Assembly: GCA_963930775.1 (NCBI GenBank)
Contig: OZ005691.1
Coordinates: forward strand, 5,949,000 to 6,012,999
DNA length: 64,000 nucleotides
From: Cliona cf. orientalis
Taxonomy: Eukaryota > Porifera > Demospongiae > Clionaida > Clionaidae
Reading direction: 5' to 3'
The translations under genes and the position numbers were made by a program. Shown here one piece after another: positions 53,667 to 64,000 of this stretch (position 1 is its first letter; every line of letters starts with the position of its first letter). Below the pieces are notes generated by a model. The model had not been told where the DNA came from, did not search any database, and saw only the letters and a list, made by a program, of their open reading frames with translations.

Positions 53667-56600
53667 ATGATGGAACAAGGTGTGTTAGCTTTGAGGCATG
53701 ATATTGTAGCTACACGAAACCTATCATTCGGTACGTATAAGCCTTACAGTAATTCTTTGTGACATAATTATAATCTTCAGTTAGCTTAGTAATATCAAGT
53801 AACTCTATACTTCAGGCAGGCCTAGCCATCTTAGTCCTCCATATCTAATCATTAAAGTATAGAGACAAAGTATTTCTTCCCCATTGGAATCCAAGAATGA
53901 GGTATAATATTTATTTGAAGGATACCATCTGTAAAGTTAGCTATAACCCTATAATCATGCAGTGTGATTGCTTTAAGTGCCGTACATCAGGCAAACTCAC
54001 CTTGGTTTTATATTTCTATACTGAATAAGCCACAAACTAAGCAAGTTATAAATTTATGCGTGATAGTTTTATACATACACTCAAGAATGCCGGCCGGGGG
54101 AGGGGGGTGCATAGTCATAAAGGTGCCGTGTAGATAGATCGTAAACAATTTGATTGTATTGTCCCTAATTATCATGCAGATAATGTTAATTGGGCTTAGT
54201 CTTATCAGATAATGCACACTTGTGTTCTATGTATGCATGATAGTAGCTATACTTAGTCTCGCCAAGCCGGACCCTTACGTGGGAGAAGAGGTTCTGGTGA
54301 TTTGCTATACACTGAGTTGTTGCATTACAATATACAGACTGTTTTATGTGACGTCACATTAAATTTAGCTATATTGCGTAGCACACGTTTGCCTATCATT
54401 ACAAATGGTGCCTGATATAGCAAACCACCAGATGCAGTGCAAGAGTCTGCATGATATAGGACCTGGTACATGTACTATTTTATGCTAAAACATTTCAGAT
54501 TTAAGGGACAGTCCTACAATTATCTTATTCATGAATCAGTAGCTATGCATAGTTTATGGTTTGTGCTAACCACTAAATTTTAGTAGCAAAAAAATTTTTG
54601 GGATTTAGACCACTTGGATTTCCTGCTAGCATAGCTAAAAATCATGCTTTATACAGGATCTGGAGAGCCAACCTTTCAGGAAGATATGACTTCTGAGCAA
54701 CTTGTTGATCATCTTGAGGATGTCTTTCCTAATTATGACTTTTCAGCAATTGATAGTAAGTTTATTGTTCTTACAACATTCATACCATACTTAAATATTT
54801 GTAATTATTCATTTACAATGTGATGTCGATGGAAAGCGTTTGCTCCAGCTATCTAGAAATGACATCGCCATTCTTTTTCCGAAAGAGGATCAATTTGTGC
54901 TGGGCATGGATCTCTTTAAATACGTTGAAACACTACGAGCTGCGTTGCCAAAAGAAGGAGCTACTGTACCAAAACAGCGAGAAAATGGTACATCCAATCC
55001 ACAACAACCGAAGTCCTCAAGCTCAGGAAATGGTGTAGCCAAGCCTCAACAAATTGCATCACGAAAGCGTCCCAGTTCAAGTCTGCCATTCACCCTTCCT
55101 GTGTTTGAGCCTGATCTTGAGCAAGCGATTGAAAAAGATGCTTTTTACAACCCACAAAAGCGAGCCAAACTCATTCGAAAGGCATGTGAAGCCATGGCTG
55201 GATACTGCCGTGAGAATAACATCACACCAACCACGGATTTACGCGAGGAGTTAGCCAAAACATTGGTTTCAATGGCTCCCCGAAGTCTTTCTGATCCAAC
55301 TACTGGCAAGAGAGGAGAGTCTTCTGCTTATGTGAGTAGCTATAATTTATTTGGAGGCTATAGTATATATGCATATACATAGTACACAGCTTCAATAGAG
55401 ACTATGGCATTGTGAAACTGCACTCTTGGGGGAGGTAATAATGCTTACCGTACTCGCTCTAATTATCCGAACGGCCAAAAATAATTATTAATATCGCCAT
55501 TCGGTGTTAAATAGAAAGTAAATAAATTCAGGCAATGGTTTGTTCGAGTGTAAATAGAACGGATCCGGTGCAAATGGAGAAAGCACTATTATAGCGACGA
55601 AGAAACAGTAGTCGATGTCCAACTATAGCTTTATCGTTGTCAGCTCTAGAGTTCTCAGTATCGCTATGCTCTCAGGAGCGATCGCAAAATGATCGCCATC
55701 TGTGTCTGTGTTACCTTTCCGCTCTTATATGCTGTCCAAGATGTGGTAGCCACACTCTTTGATGAACGTGGAAGAGTTGTCTCGAGCTCCTGCCATGCCG
55801 TACCGCGTGGCCGTTCGGTTGATTTTAATAGAGCGGATGAGAAAACTTGAAATTCAAGATGTTCGACGAATTAGGAAGGAAATAAATTACTTAAACTTGC
55901 CGTTCGGGCTATTAGAATGTTCGAATAATTAGAGCGAGTACGGTATTCCCCTGAACTGCCATCAGTTCAATAGTAAATTAATCTGCAGCCCCTTATTTTC
56001 TCGTAATCGTATACCCCTCACCCCCTAACACTTATAATATTAATTTTTGTCATTGCATGCATCTCTATTCATTTGCATGCTATGGTGTTTTTAGGAGGGA
56101 TTGCAAACTCAAATCAACAAATGGTTCTATAATAATAGTTTCCAAGCCAGGGTTGCAACTGGCCTGGTGAAAAAAAGGAAGAAGACGGAGGGCACCGATG
56201 ATAATGGTGGTGAGGATACCATCTTGACAGAAGATGATGAATCCCTCGAGAGGCATTGCAAGGAGGTTGAAACTGAGTGCAAAAGGAAAAAGCCTGATTA
56301 CTCCAAGTGCTTCCGATTGTTGGCCCTCACCATTGGTCATAGACGAAAGTGGCTCATGACTCTAACACCTACAAATAGAGTTGCCCTAAACATTGGGAGA
56401 TTTAACTGTTTAAAGGATCCTGATATGGTAAAGATTATAGTAACAGTAATAATAGTTTCAATAATCATACAATAATACTACTAAATTTCAGCTTTACAAT
56501 GAATTTCTGAAAAGAGCAACAGGACGTACTCTTGAAAGGAAGGAACAAGCTCAAGAGGAGATACTTGAGAATGTCAGGAGGTTCAGCGATTCCACAATTC

Positions 56601-57650
56601 CAGCTATCATTGAGCTTGCAAAGAACTCGGGTAGCGGCTCTCCTAAAGGGGTGGGAAGTGGAGGTTAGTTCAATACATATACACGTACCTTAGAAAATAC
56701 CGTAGATCGGGATATGTTTGCTGGTAAAATATTTCACTTGTAAAATAGGTATAGGTCGACGTACGTTACATAAAATATTATTTTCGTCGGAAAAAGTCAT
56801 TGATAAAAACTATTTAACAGTAAAAATTTTGCGATCTACGGTAACTTAATAATATATAATAATATAGCATCATAGGATATTATGCTATTTATTTTTGCTT
56901 TGGTGCAGAAAAGTTAATGTTTGCATTGAAATACGCAATGACTCAGCTGAAGTGCTGTAAGAAAGACAAGGTGGGAGAGGCCATTAAAGAAGTGTTAGTC
57001 ATAGAAGAGGTACGTATGTTTGATTCAGTTGTCAATATAAACTTCCAGATACCAAAAAGAATTGTAATTTTTGCCAAAATCGTCACGGTGACCTGCTCTC
57101 ATATATACATGCATAGTAGCTATAGTTATAAATTATCAAGGTGACCTTTACTATACTATATATAGGCTTGTATTTTTCCAACAAATGTCCATGGTTGGGG
57201 TTGCAGTATAGCTAACCATGCATGCATTTAATCTATAAATATATAACTTATTATACACCCATTTTTTCCACATGCATGCAGGAACCTTGTGCTACAGAGT
57301 TATCCAAAACAATCACGTCACCTTTTTTGTGTGCCAACGGTGAACCAGATAAGGTCAAGCAAATGTCAGTGATAGGAGAAAAGAAAGTGATCTGCACTCT
57401 ACCCAAGAATTCCCCCCTATGCCAAGGCCTCATTGCTGTTGTATGCTGCTACTATTTGTACCAGTTTGAGTACCCAAAAAATACTTATCAACTCTATGTC
57501 TTCCTGGCTGATAAGCTTTGCAATGCCCCCCTCGAGAGGAAACCCACCACTGTTTATAAGAATTTTATTAGAAGTGTAGAGATGTTCGAGCGTGAAGACT
57601 CGCCTGTGGATGAAATGGAAGGTAGCAGTGACTATAATAATAATTGCTAA
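53667..57650 (+). CDS. SAM-domain-like accessory protein of the 12.3-kb element, seven exons
   Basis: Exons: 53667-53730, 54657-54755, about 54822-55331, 56095-56427, 56492-56663, 56909-57009, 57282-57650. An N-terminal SAM-like domain reads LVDHLEDVFPNYDFSAID, then DGKRLLQLSRNDI...FVLGMDLFKYV. A basic linker (SRKRPSSSLPF) and a conserved block, KRAKLIRKACEAMAGYC to QTQINKWFYNNSF, follow. I remember this block from proteins labelled 'sterile alpha motif domain-containing protein 3-like', which are abundant in animal genomes and probably transposon-encoded. Then come a helical region (CFRLLALTIGHRRKWL) and a C-terminal domain of unknown role. SAM domains mediate oligomerisation; a regulatory or DNA-end-assembly role for transposition is inferred. 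All borders are GT/AG except the start of exon 3 (about 54822), where no AG fits. That acceptor may be mutated or misread. Confidence 0.72.
55448..55943. mobile_element. MITE with CCGTACTCGCTCTAATTAT termini
   Basis: The left terminus CCGTACTCGCTCTAATTATC and the right terminus GATAATTAGAGCGAGTACGG type match with one or two differences and have TA on each side. It lies in intron 3 of the SAM-like gene. Confidence 0.88.
56699..56841. mobile_element. Short MITE with ACCGTAGATCG termini
   Basis: ACCGTAGATCG at the left and CGATCTACGGT at the right are bounded by T/A-rich flanks. It is similar in layout to 25538-25716. It lies in intron 5 of the SAM-like gene. Confidence 0.75.
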
Positions 57651-57659
57651 AACCAAATA

Positions 57660-58550
57660 GGAAGGACTACTAGTTATATTATAGTGTTCGGAAGTAATTT
57701 AATCTTATCAATAGCCTCATACATTCTTTACCGGTCTTTATTGAAAGAATAAGTAAATAAATATTATAATACTGGGAGCTAATAGGATAAATTTGTAAAT
57801 AAGGAAGTTGAATACTATAGAGAAAAGGCTAATTCTGTTACCAAGAACACTAAGCTACCTAACTTAACAGTTAAATCACTGCTGCATAGAAACAGCGTAG
57901 GAACCTAGTACCAAAGGGAAGTATTATTTTCTAGTAATAAGAAATAATCAGGCTTATAGCATACTTATGTTACACTTGAGTACTAATTGCTATGTTTTAA
58001 AAAACAATTGCTGTAAATCACACAAACTTTGAAGAATCATGCTTGTGCTCATCGTGAGCAGTTGGTGACTACTTTAAAGTACTATAGAATCTAGAGAGAA
58101 GAAAATAATGTCTTAAAAGGAGGACTATTTTACTAAATAGAACTGGATGTGTTAAAGAACAGGAATAACTAGTAAAGAGAAACAGCTTCTTTGCATGAGT
58201 ACACACATACTTGTAACCAGCAATTCGTGATCTTATGTCAGTTAGCCACTCTTTCACTTAAATGAAGAACTTCATCTTCTTATATAAAGCTATTTTCTCT
58301 AAATTTAAGAGACTGCTATTCTTGCATGTTCTGGCTACTCCTCTACTTAAATGAAGAAAGTGACTTCTGGAATACAGAAGAATTTGCTGGTTGAAAGAAA
58401 GTAGTATTCTTACATAATCTATACTTAAATAAAGAAATCTTATCTTAAATACAGCGATTTGTTTCTGTACGGAAGAAAATGAGATTCTTATGTCAGTTAG
58501 CCACTATTTTTCTTCAATAAAGTACATTTTACTTTTTCAAAGTAACGGAT
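57660..58550. repeat. Right subterminal region of the large transposon
   Basis: AT-rich sequence with repeated words ('cttaaatgaagaa', 'gtcagttagccact', 'aagaaa...ctgttacg') in clusters. It is looser than the left array and contains no gene. Confidence 0.55.
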
Positions 58551-59799
58551 TTTTTTCCTGTGTACTATTCTCTTCCATCCAATAGTACTGATGTAGTTCA
58601 AGTGCTGTGTGGAATATGGAACTTGGATTTCTTTCGCCATTTAGTTCCGCCATTCTGTGTGAGTAGACATCTTGGCAATATGCAAGCTCTGAGTCTTGAG
58701 TACCTTCATGCACATCTTGTATCCCTTTTTGCTAATTCTTGTCACTTTGATATGCATTGAACTTCATGCCAGAAATTTTAAACCAATAGTTTTGTTGTGG
58801 AAGCCATTGCATTTCACATGGTTGTTACTCGTCTTAGAAGATCGTTGGATCCAAGAGCTTCAATCATTAATACATTTTCAAGATTTTTGCTCCTTACCTT
58901 GTCAAAAAGCATTGTGATTACAAATTATAGTTTAGCAGTTACTCCCATAGATGTACATTTTGGGGATATGCATGAACATGTATATTACCCAGCATTCGTA
59001 TACGCAGATCCAACTATCCACTTCTGTTCCAAATAGCATCTTCCCTACTTGATAGGCTCCATTTTACTCCTCATTCTACTCTTTGCTTTTCCCACACTAC
59101 TTCTCTGTCTCTATCCAACAAGGATCTTTAGAAAGTTACTCTCCCATTGTCTATCATTACGCTGGCAGCACGCAGTGAGTGCATTCATTGATACATTTCA
59201 AGGCCACTATAAGGATGGAATAAAATTCAAATGGAACTTGAGACTACAGAGTAGCATCCAGTCTTCACCTTCTTGTCATATTTGTAGTAATCATTATGAG
59301 TTTTGGCCATCAAATGAAAACACATTTCCTTGAGTATATACAGCCAGACTTTACAATTATGTCACTTTTCTACGCCATAGTTCGTACCTGCTAGTAAGCA
59401 AGAGTATGCTAATGTGATACAAAGCCTTTTTTATGCATTGATAGCTCTTGTGGTGTATGCAGTTTCTTCAGCAAAGTTTCATAAACACACATTTCACAAC
59501 TTTCTCATGATGTTGCTATGTTTGCTTACTCCCCACGCTGTTTTATGTATCTATGCGATTTATAACACTGGCGTAAGAACCAGGGGGGCTGGGGGGGGGG
59601 AGGCAATTGCCCCCCCCCCAGTCATAAGATTGGGGGGGGGGGGGCAGAGCCCCTCTGATTTTAGACTGCTGTACAAGCCAGGGGGTGGGGCTCACCCTCT
59701 GAGGTTTGCACTTTTCTTTTTCATCTGTTGCCACAATCAGAGTTGAGTTATTCATGATTGTGGTGTATCTTAGCCCCACAGTGTGTAGATATCAATAAT

Positions 59800-60288
59800 T
59801 ACCCCGCGTGCGCGCATGCGCAGCAGGGGGTAAAGCAATCGGTTTGTCTGTCGTCTGTCGTCTGTCGTCTGTCGTCTGTCGTCTGTCAGCATAAAAATCG
59901 GCAGATCTCAACATTTAGGCGAAAGTAGGGTCAATAAATGGGATAAAATGGAGTAAGACAGCGAAAAAACACCTTCTATCTCATTCTTAACCCTAGGCAA
60001 TACCCAGGGAAGCTACAAATCGTGCAAGTATGTCGGACACGCCTACATCGGACACGCCCACCTAGTACATTATGAAGTCTATTGCGCATGCTCGAGCTTC
60101 TCTACTATATAGGGAGTCTACTGCGCATGCTCGAGCTTCTCGACAGCAGCTTCTAGCAATGTCATTTGTGATCACGGATCTCAGAAAGAACGAAAAAGTT
60201 CGTGAGTAGCAAGAGAATAAACTTCAAAGAATTCAGGCCTCTAAGAAGAGGCATGGCCATGGGCGATATTGCCATGGCACGCGGGGTA
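59800..60288. mobile_element. Nested element with TACCCCGCG termini
   Basis: TACCCCGCGTGC and GCACGCGGGGTA are exact inverted ends. It is related to 18288-19261. A 7-bp tandem repeat (GTCTGTC units, about 59848-59887) lies near the left end. Confidence 0.7.
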
Positions 60289-60310
60289 TGTGCTCTATGA
60301 GCTCTAGTTA

Positions 60311-60361
60311 TCACATGTGAACACAGATCAGTAGTCACTACTGATCTGTGTTCACATGTGA
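60311..60361. repeat. Perfect 51-bp palindrome
   Basis: Two 25-nt arms starting TCACATGTGAACACAGATCA are exact reverse complements around a single central C at 60336. The palindrome sits just right of the nested element. Confidence 0.95.
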
Positions 60362-62044
60362 CAAGCTAAGAGTCCAGAATGTCCTCGAAAATGCACTAGA
60401 AAAGCTCTCAGAAGGTCTAAAACTCCAAAATTTTCCTGGGGGAGCATGCCCCCAGACCCCCCTAGCTTTCGCGTGCTACACGCACGGAAAGCGAGTCTTC
60501 ACCTGCTTACTTTCAGCCCCCCTGCTCAAAAACATCTTCCTACGCCACTGTATAAGATCATCAGATGGAGTGGATTTAATTTGTCATTCCTACACAGAGT
60601 GTTATGCAAGTGTGGTTCAGTGAAAAGCTCGAAAGTGTGTCAACTATATGAGTCTTATCCAAATGAGCACTCTCAGTTGTTAAACACTGCTGAACAACCT
60701 AATTGCAAAGAATAATTGTTATGATGATTTGTCCATCAATAACGAAGTTGGCCATAAAGATGCTTTCTTGTTAAAGAAGCAGTTGGTCTTCCTATTTTCT
60801 TATCCTTTTGTTTATCTTAAGCCATTTATTGATTGTTTATTATGTATTCTATATATATAATAATTGATCTCTCTTTCAAACATGCTTGACTTCACCTGCT
60901 AGCTATTAATAAAATAAGTTTACGAAAAATTGATGGCCTTAGTTGATTTTATCTACATGTACGATTATATTTGCAATAAAATTCTTTACAACATACATAA
61001 TAAGTTCAAGTACCAACCTCAATAGTGAAGATCTTCCTCCTCTGGCTATAGTCTTTGTAAAAACAGTACTAGCTGTGTCAAATTGTAGTTTTACAGCGTT
61101 GCTTAAGTTTTATCCATCGTTGGTTGGTTTTCATGAGCTTTTGATGCCATATGGTGCATAATTCTTGTGGGTACATTTGTGGGAAGTGATATAAGCATAG
61201 GCGCGGCAGAAGTAGGTTAGATAGCACTTCTCTCACCCCTCATCTCTAGCCTGTTTAATGCAGAAACACATTGGTGAACATAACTTTCTGGCTTTTCAGA
61301 CCCTTACTAAACCTTCTGCTATACACTGGGGGTTGCTGAAATGCCTGAATATGCCTGGGTGATGGACTTTCCCTAGTTTCGGTTAAGTTGGCTGCAAAGA
61401 TAAGGAAACTTTAAGGGGAACTCGTGGAGATGCCAGAATTCTGATCACCAACAAAGGGGGAGAATGAGTTGAGCAACCTAGGAGATTACAATGATATTCT
61501 GCTATAGATACCCGTTAGGTACATGGATGTTCCATAATGGATGAAATGTGTATGGGTTTGCTGATGGCCATGCAAGTGCATGGTTGATAACTGGGGCTCT
61601 CAACCCAAAGTCATGATTCAGTGAGTCAAGCCCCGGTCCCAAATACATGAGCAACTGAAAGTGGTATAGCTATATGTAATTATTATAGATGTTGAATGGC
61701 TATAAAGCCTGTACTGTGACCCAAGGGCACAGCCTGACAGGGAGGGGTCATAATTAAGTCAATATATACCTAATATGCGATATCTTATATATATATTGTG
61801 ATTGGTCAGTTTATTAGTACCAGTATTCAGTGTTATTGCTAACAAGATGAGAAATGTCAACTAACTATCACTAAGTTTCGAGAATGACGTCGTTTTGCAA
61901 GGAACCTTCTGCACAAATCTTGGTACCGAGTGGCTGGGATACTGCCAGCAGTATGAACAAAGAGAATGACACAATTAATTTTGTAAACCTTGCTGCTGTC
62001 GAGGAGCTATACAATGTAGCTGGGGCATCATTCCGAAAAATACC

Positions 62045-62240
62045 GTAAAGCAGGAAATTTGAGGGAGAAAACTTTCGCAAATTAGTAGGAAGGGAGCATT
62101 TCATGGAGAAAGCTTTTGCAGAATGTTAAACTGATTGCATAGCTGGGATACTATGGGTTGCCTAAAATTTTGAAAACTTTGCAGGTGGCTGTAAAATCGC
62201 GAAATTCGTGAAGGTTTCATCCTCGAAAGTTTCCCGCTAT
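62045..62240. mobile_element. MITE related to 22190-22386
   Basis: The left end AAGCAGGAAATTTGAGGGAG and the right end CTCGAAAGTTTCCCGCTA are inverted, with the same internal words ('aaaatcgcgaaatt', 'aaagcttttgca'). Confidence 0.65.
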
Positions 62241-62493
62241 AATAATAATAGTAGCTAACAGCACTAGTTGGGCTCTCCCTAACCTAGTGAAAAAGCTGTA
62301 TTGCCTTGAATAGTTAGCTACATATTTCATTACACCCTTGAGATACCTCTGGCAAGCACCACGATCCACTCTAACTATGGGTTGTCAGCTAGCGGTTAGT
62401 TGGTAGGATATCACTGACCGGCATATTTTAGTGGAGTGCATGCACTATTAATAAGAGTGTTGCGGAGTATTATGATTGCCTGGGAGAGATTGT

Positions 62494-62695
62494 CAGGCCC
62501 GTAGGCAGGGGGGTGCATGTGCACCCGCTTTTTCAGCATAATAATTGCATGTCACTTCACAGAAGTTCTTAATTGCATGAGCAATAGACTGAGGCTGCAT
62601 GCTATATTCCAACCCTTGTTGCGAGTACATTATAGTAATTAAATTAACCCATACATATGTGCACCCCCCTTTTAAAAAGTCTGGCTACGGGCCTG
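62494..62695. mobile_element. hAT-like MITE
   Basis: It begins CAGGCCCGTAGGCAGG and ends CTGGCTACGGGCCTG, with the 5-bp duplication ATTGT (62489-62493, 62696-62700). Confidence 0.88.
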
Positions 62696-63505
62696 ATTGT
62701 TATTGAAAAAATCCCTATTACATAGGAATCAGGATATAATTTCCCTTCCCTTCAATGTACTATAGTAGAGGTGCTTTCTAAATATTCCTTCTTTGTCCTT
62801 GAGAAGAAATATCGGCATTAAAATTTATGCTGGTTTCATATACATTCAAATTACATGCTACAGTGGAACCTCTCTTATCCAGCTTCCTGAATTGCGGACA
62901 TCTTGACATCTTGTTGATGCGATTGCTCATGTCAGGTACAGAGTGTATACTGCCTATACTAGCAGCTATGTATTTTAATCCTGAAATGCGGACACCTCAT
63001 GCACCATTAGACACTTGGCCTTGACCCAACAGAGTACATTGCTGCCCATGCGAATTCATCACTAGCTATAGCAGATGCAATGGTAGCTAGTAGATTTGTA
63101 GACTCACTTGTTAAACAAACAAACACCAAGAAGTACTAGCTAGATGCTAGATAGAGTAGCTATTACAAGTGTGCTGAAGTTATAATGTCTCTGTTAGCTA
63201 CTTGCTTCCATGTGCTTCACTGTGGGGTCATGGATCACATTACATGTTTAATTTTAGCGGTAGCTCACACCCACATTTTATCAATAACCTCTGAAAAGAG
63301 GACATGTATCTTGATTATCCCTCCACTAAAATTGTGTCCCATGGGTGTTTGGATTAGCTACTATTTATTATACAACACACATCTGTCTATGCTGCTTGCA
63401 TGCTACAGTGCACTATATATATATACCGCATTTCTTCCTAGTAACTGGATTACCACGCATGAAAAAAAATTATTTCAATTTTGAAAAACGCGCGTTTTTC
63501 TGGTA

Positions 63506-63897
63506 AAGGTCGTCAATGCAGCCCTAAAAGCTGAAATTTTGGAAGTCAAGGCGCTGCTAGCTGCAAAACAAAGTACACCTACTCCATGCCCAACATCGGA
63601 ATCTACTACCTACGCCGCCATGGCCGCTACTGTTGCACCCCGCCGCAGTCAACGACAGCGACAACTGCCGAGATCTAGAGTTGCATCCGCATCCCAGGAG
63701 CAAGGGGAGCTTAATTCCTCTAATTCCTCTAAACCGTCGACGAAAACCACCCGTGAATCGAAAAAGCGAGTTGCTGGTGCAAGGCGAGTCTGGGGCACCC
63801 TTCCTACAACACCAACAGCGGCTGTGATCAGTACCTTGAGAAAGCTGACTAAAGTTGGTAGCAAGCTGAGAGTGTTTCGCAAATCCAGAACTATTAA
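63506..63897 (+). CDS. Partial basic protein of unknown, probably transposon-derived, family
   Basis: An open frame (first ATG at 63539, readable from about 63506) encodes an alpha-helical start (ALKAEILEVKALLAAK), a Ser/Thr/Arg-rich middle (RRSQRQRQLPRSR) and a conserved-looking end (RVWGTLPTTPTAAVISTLRKL, then SKLRVFRKSRTI). I remember the last part from repeated proteins of uncertain role in invertebrate genomes. The frame is cut at 63898 by the TTAA element, and the window ends before it could resume. The left junction lies against a repeat terminus (TGGTAAAGGTCGTCA). Confidence 0.4.
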
Positions 63898-64000
63898 GGT
63901 ACCATTAAATTGCGTGGGCGTGAGGTGGGGGATATGACACCTAAACCACATCAAAGTCATTAGTGAGGTGCATGTTGTGTAACCACGCCCTTTTAATTGC
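63898..64000. mobile_element. TTAA-flanked MITE, copy 3 (cut by window end)
   Basis: It starts GGTACCATTAAATTGCGTGG after TTAA (63894-63897) and is identical to the first 103 bp of copies 1 and 2 as far as can be read. Confidence 0.92.

Larger units (their letters stand above)
46283..58561. mobile_element. 12.3-kb two-gene DNA transposon, superfamily unassigned
   Basis: It is defined by comparison with copy B: the gene reads '...cagagtac' at 46282 and resumes 'gtactattctc' at 58562. The insert begins ACAGGAAA and ends TTTCCTGT with GTAC on both sides. Equally, it could begin CACAGGAAA and end TTTCCTGTG with a TA duplication. The terminal match is short (8-9 bp), and subterminal regions are repeat-rich. 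The cargo is two divergent genes, a zinc-finger/transposase-like protein (48783-52023, minus) and a SAM-like accessory protein (53667-57650, plus). The architecture recalls CACTA/CMC elements. At least four smaller elements have since landed inside it. Confidence 0.8.
59566..60550. mobile_element. hAT-like element in the 3' end of copy D
   Basis: It begins CACTGGCGTAAGAACC and ends TTCCTACGCCACTG. It is flanked by TATAA (59561-59565, 60551-60555), and removing it restores the reading of the host gene at this point. It has G/C homopolymers at both shoulders and a nested element in the middle. Confidence 0.88.
45988..60715 (+). pseudogene. Multi-pass membrane protein copy D, split by two insertions
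   Basis: The pieces are 45988-46282, 58562-59565 and 60551-60715, together following copy B from start to stop. Breaks are an extra 'tata' near 46134, the 12.3-kb transposon at 46283-58561, loss of about 330 bp relative to copy B right after AATAGTACT (58590), further frame changes (58705, 59030, 59220), and an hAT-like element at 59566-60550. It is clearly non-functional. Confidence 0.9.
60716..63440. repeat. Segmental duplication, block 2 right part
   Basis: It matches the downstream flank of copy B (40131-41300 region) in order, including 'ggtcttcctattttcttatcc', the block near 40680/61240 and 'tttagcggta(a/g)ctcacacccaca' near 41276/63256. It has an inverted sub-block at 61320-61490 and extra material around 61500-62940, including two MITEs. 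No gene was recognised. Confidence 0.75.

Overview
The window is animal nuclear DNA: spliced genes with short introns, long intergenic stretches and very many transposons. No rRNA, tRNA, operon or bacterial feature is recognisable. An early-branching animal, most likely a demosponge, is my best guess. It rests on gene style, on the small expanded family of cysteine-rich multi-pass membrane proteins and on an unusual 7TM receptor; it is an inference, not a proven assignment.

Layout. 1-4.8 kb is intergenic and made mostly of MITEs (a TTAA element, nested hAT-like elements) plus a long perfect hairpin. At 4.8-8 kb two genes diverge from a 270-bp CpG-rich promoter. On the minus strand is a thioredoxin-fold AhpC/TSA-type selenoprotein with an in-frame TGA in a U-x-x-C motif and a good SECIS element just past its stop. 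On the plus strand is a five-exon Atg8 (GABARAPL2-like) gene that stops directly after the lipidation glycine. From 8.5 to 27.8 kb runs a 19-exon gene for an FG-GAP-type membrane protein resembling plant NERD1. Its introns are full of elements, and a 6-kb intron carries an intact intronless multi-pass membrane gene (copy A). A single-exon GPCR-like gene lies at 30.4 kb, a 5'-truncated LINE with an intact reverse transcriptase ORF at 32-34.4 kb, and a decayed Ty3/gypsy pol remnant at 34.8-36.3 kb.

From 37 to 63.4 kb the region is a segmental duplication of a block holding the multi-pass membrane gene. The first block has intact copy B (38.4-40.1 kb). The second block's copy is split. After its first ~295 bp, a 12.3-kb transposon (46283-58561) has landed between matching GTAC flanks, and an hAT-like MITE interrupts the 3' end. 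The large transposon carries two divergent spliced genes, a zinc-finger/transposase-like gene (minus) and a SAM-domain-like accessory gene (plus), with repeat-rich subterminal regions. It is itself loaded with younger insertions, one of which sits in its own central promoter. Between the two blocks is a chimera in which intron/exon 3 of the NERD1-like gene is joined directly to a piece of the multi-pass gene.

The strongest leads are the two-gene 12.3-kb transposon, the pre-processed Atg8, the SECIS-supported selenoprotein, the foldback-like element with minisatellite termini, and a group of at least seven hAT-like MITEs with exact 5-bp target duplications. All exon boundaries were read by eye from GT/AG sites, frame and remembered family similarity.
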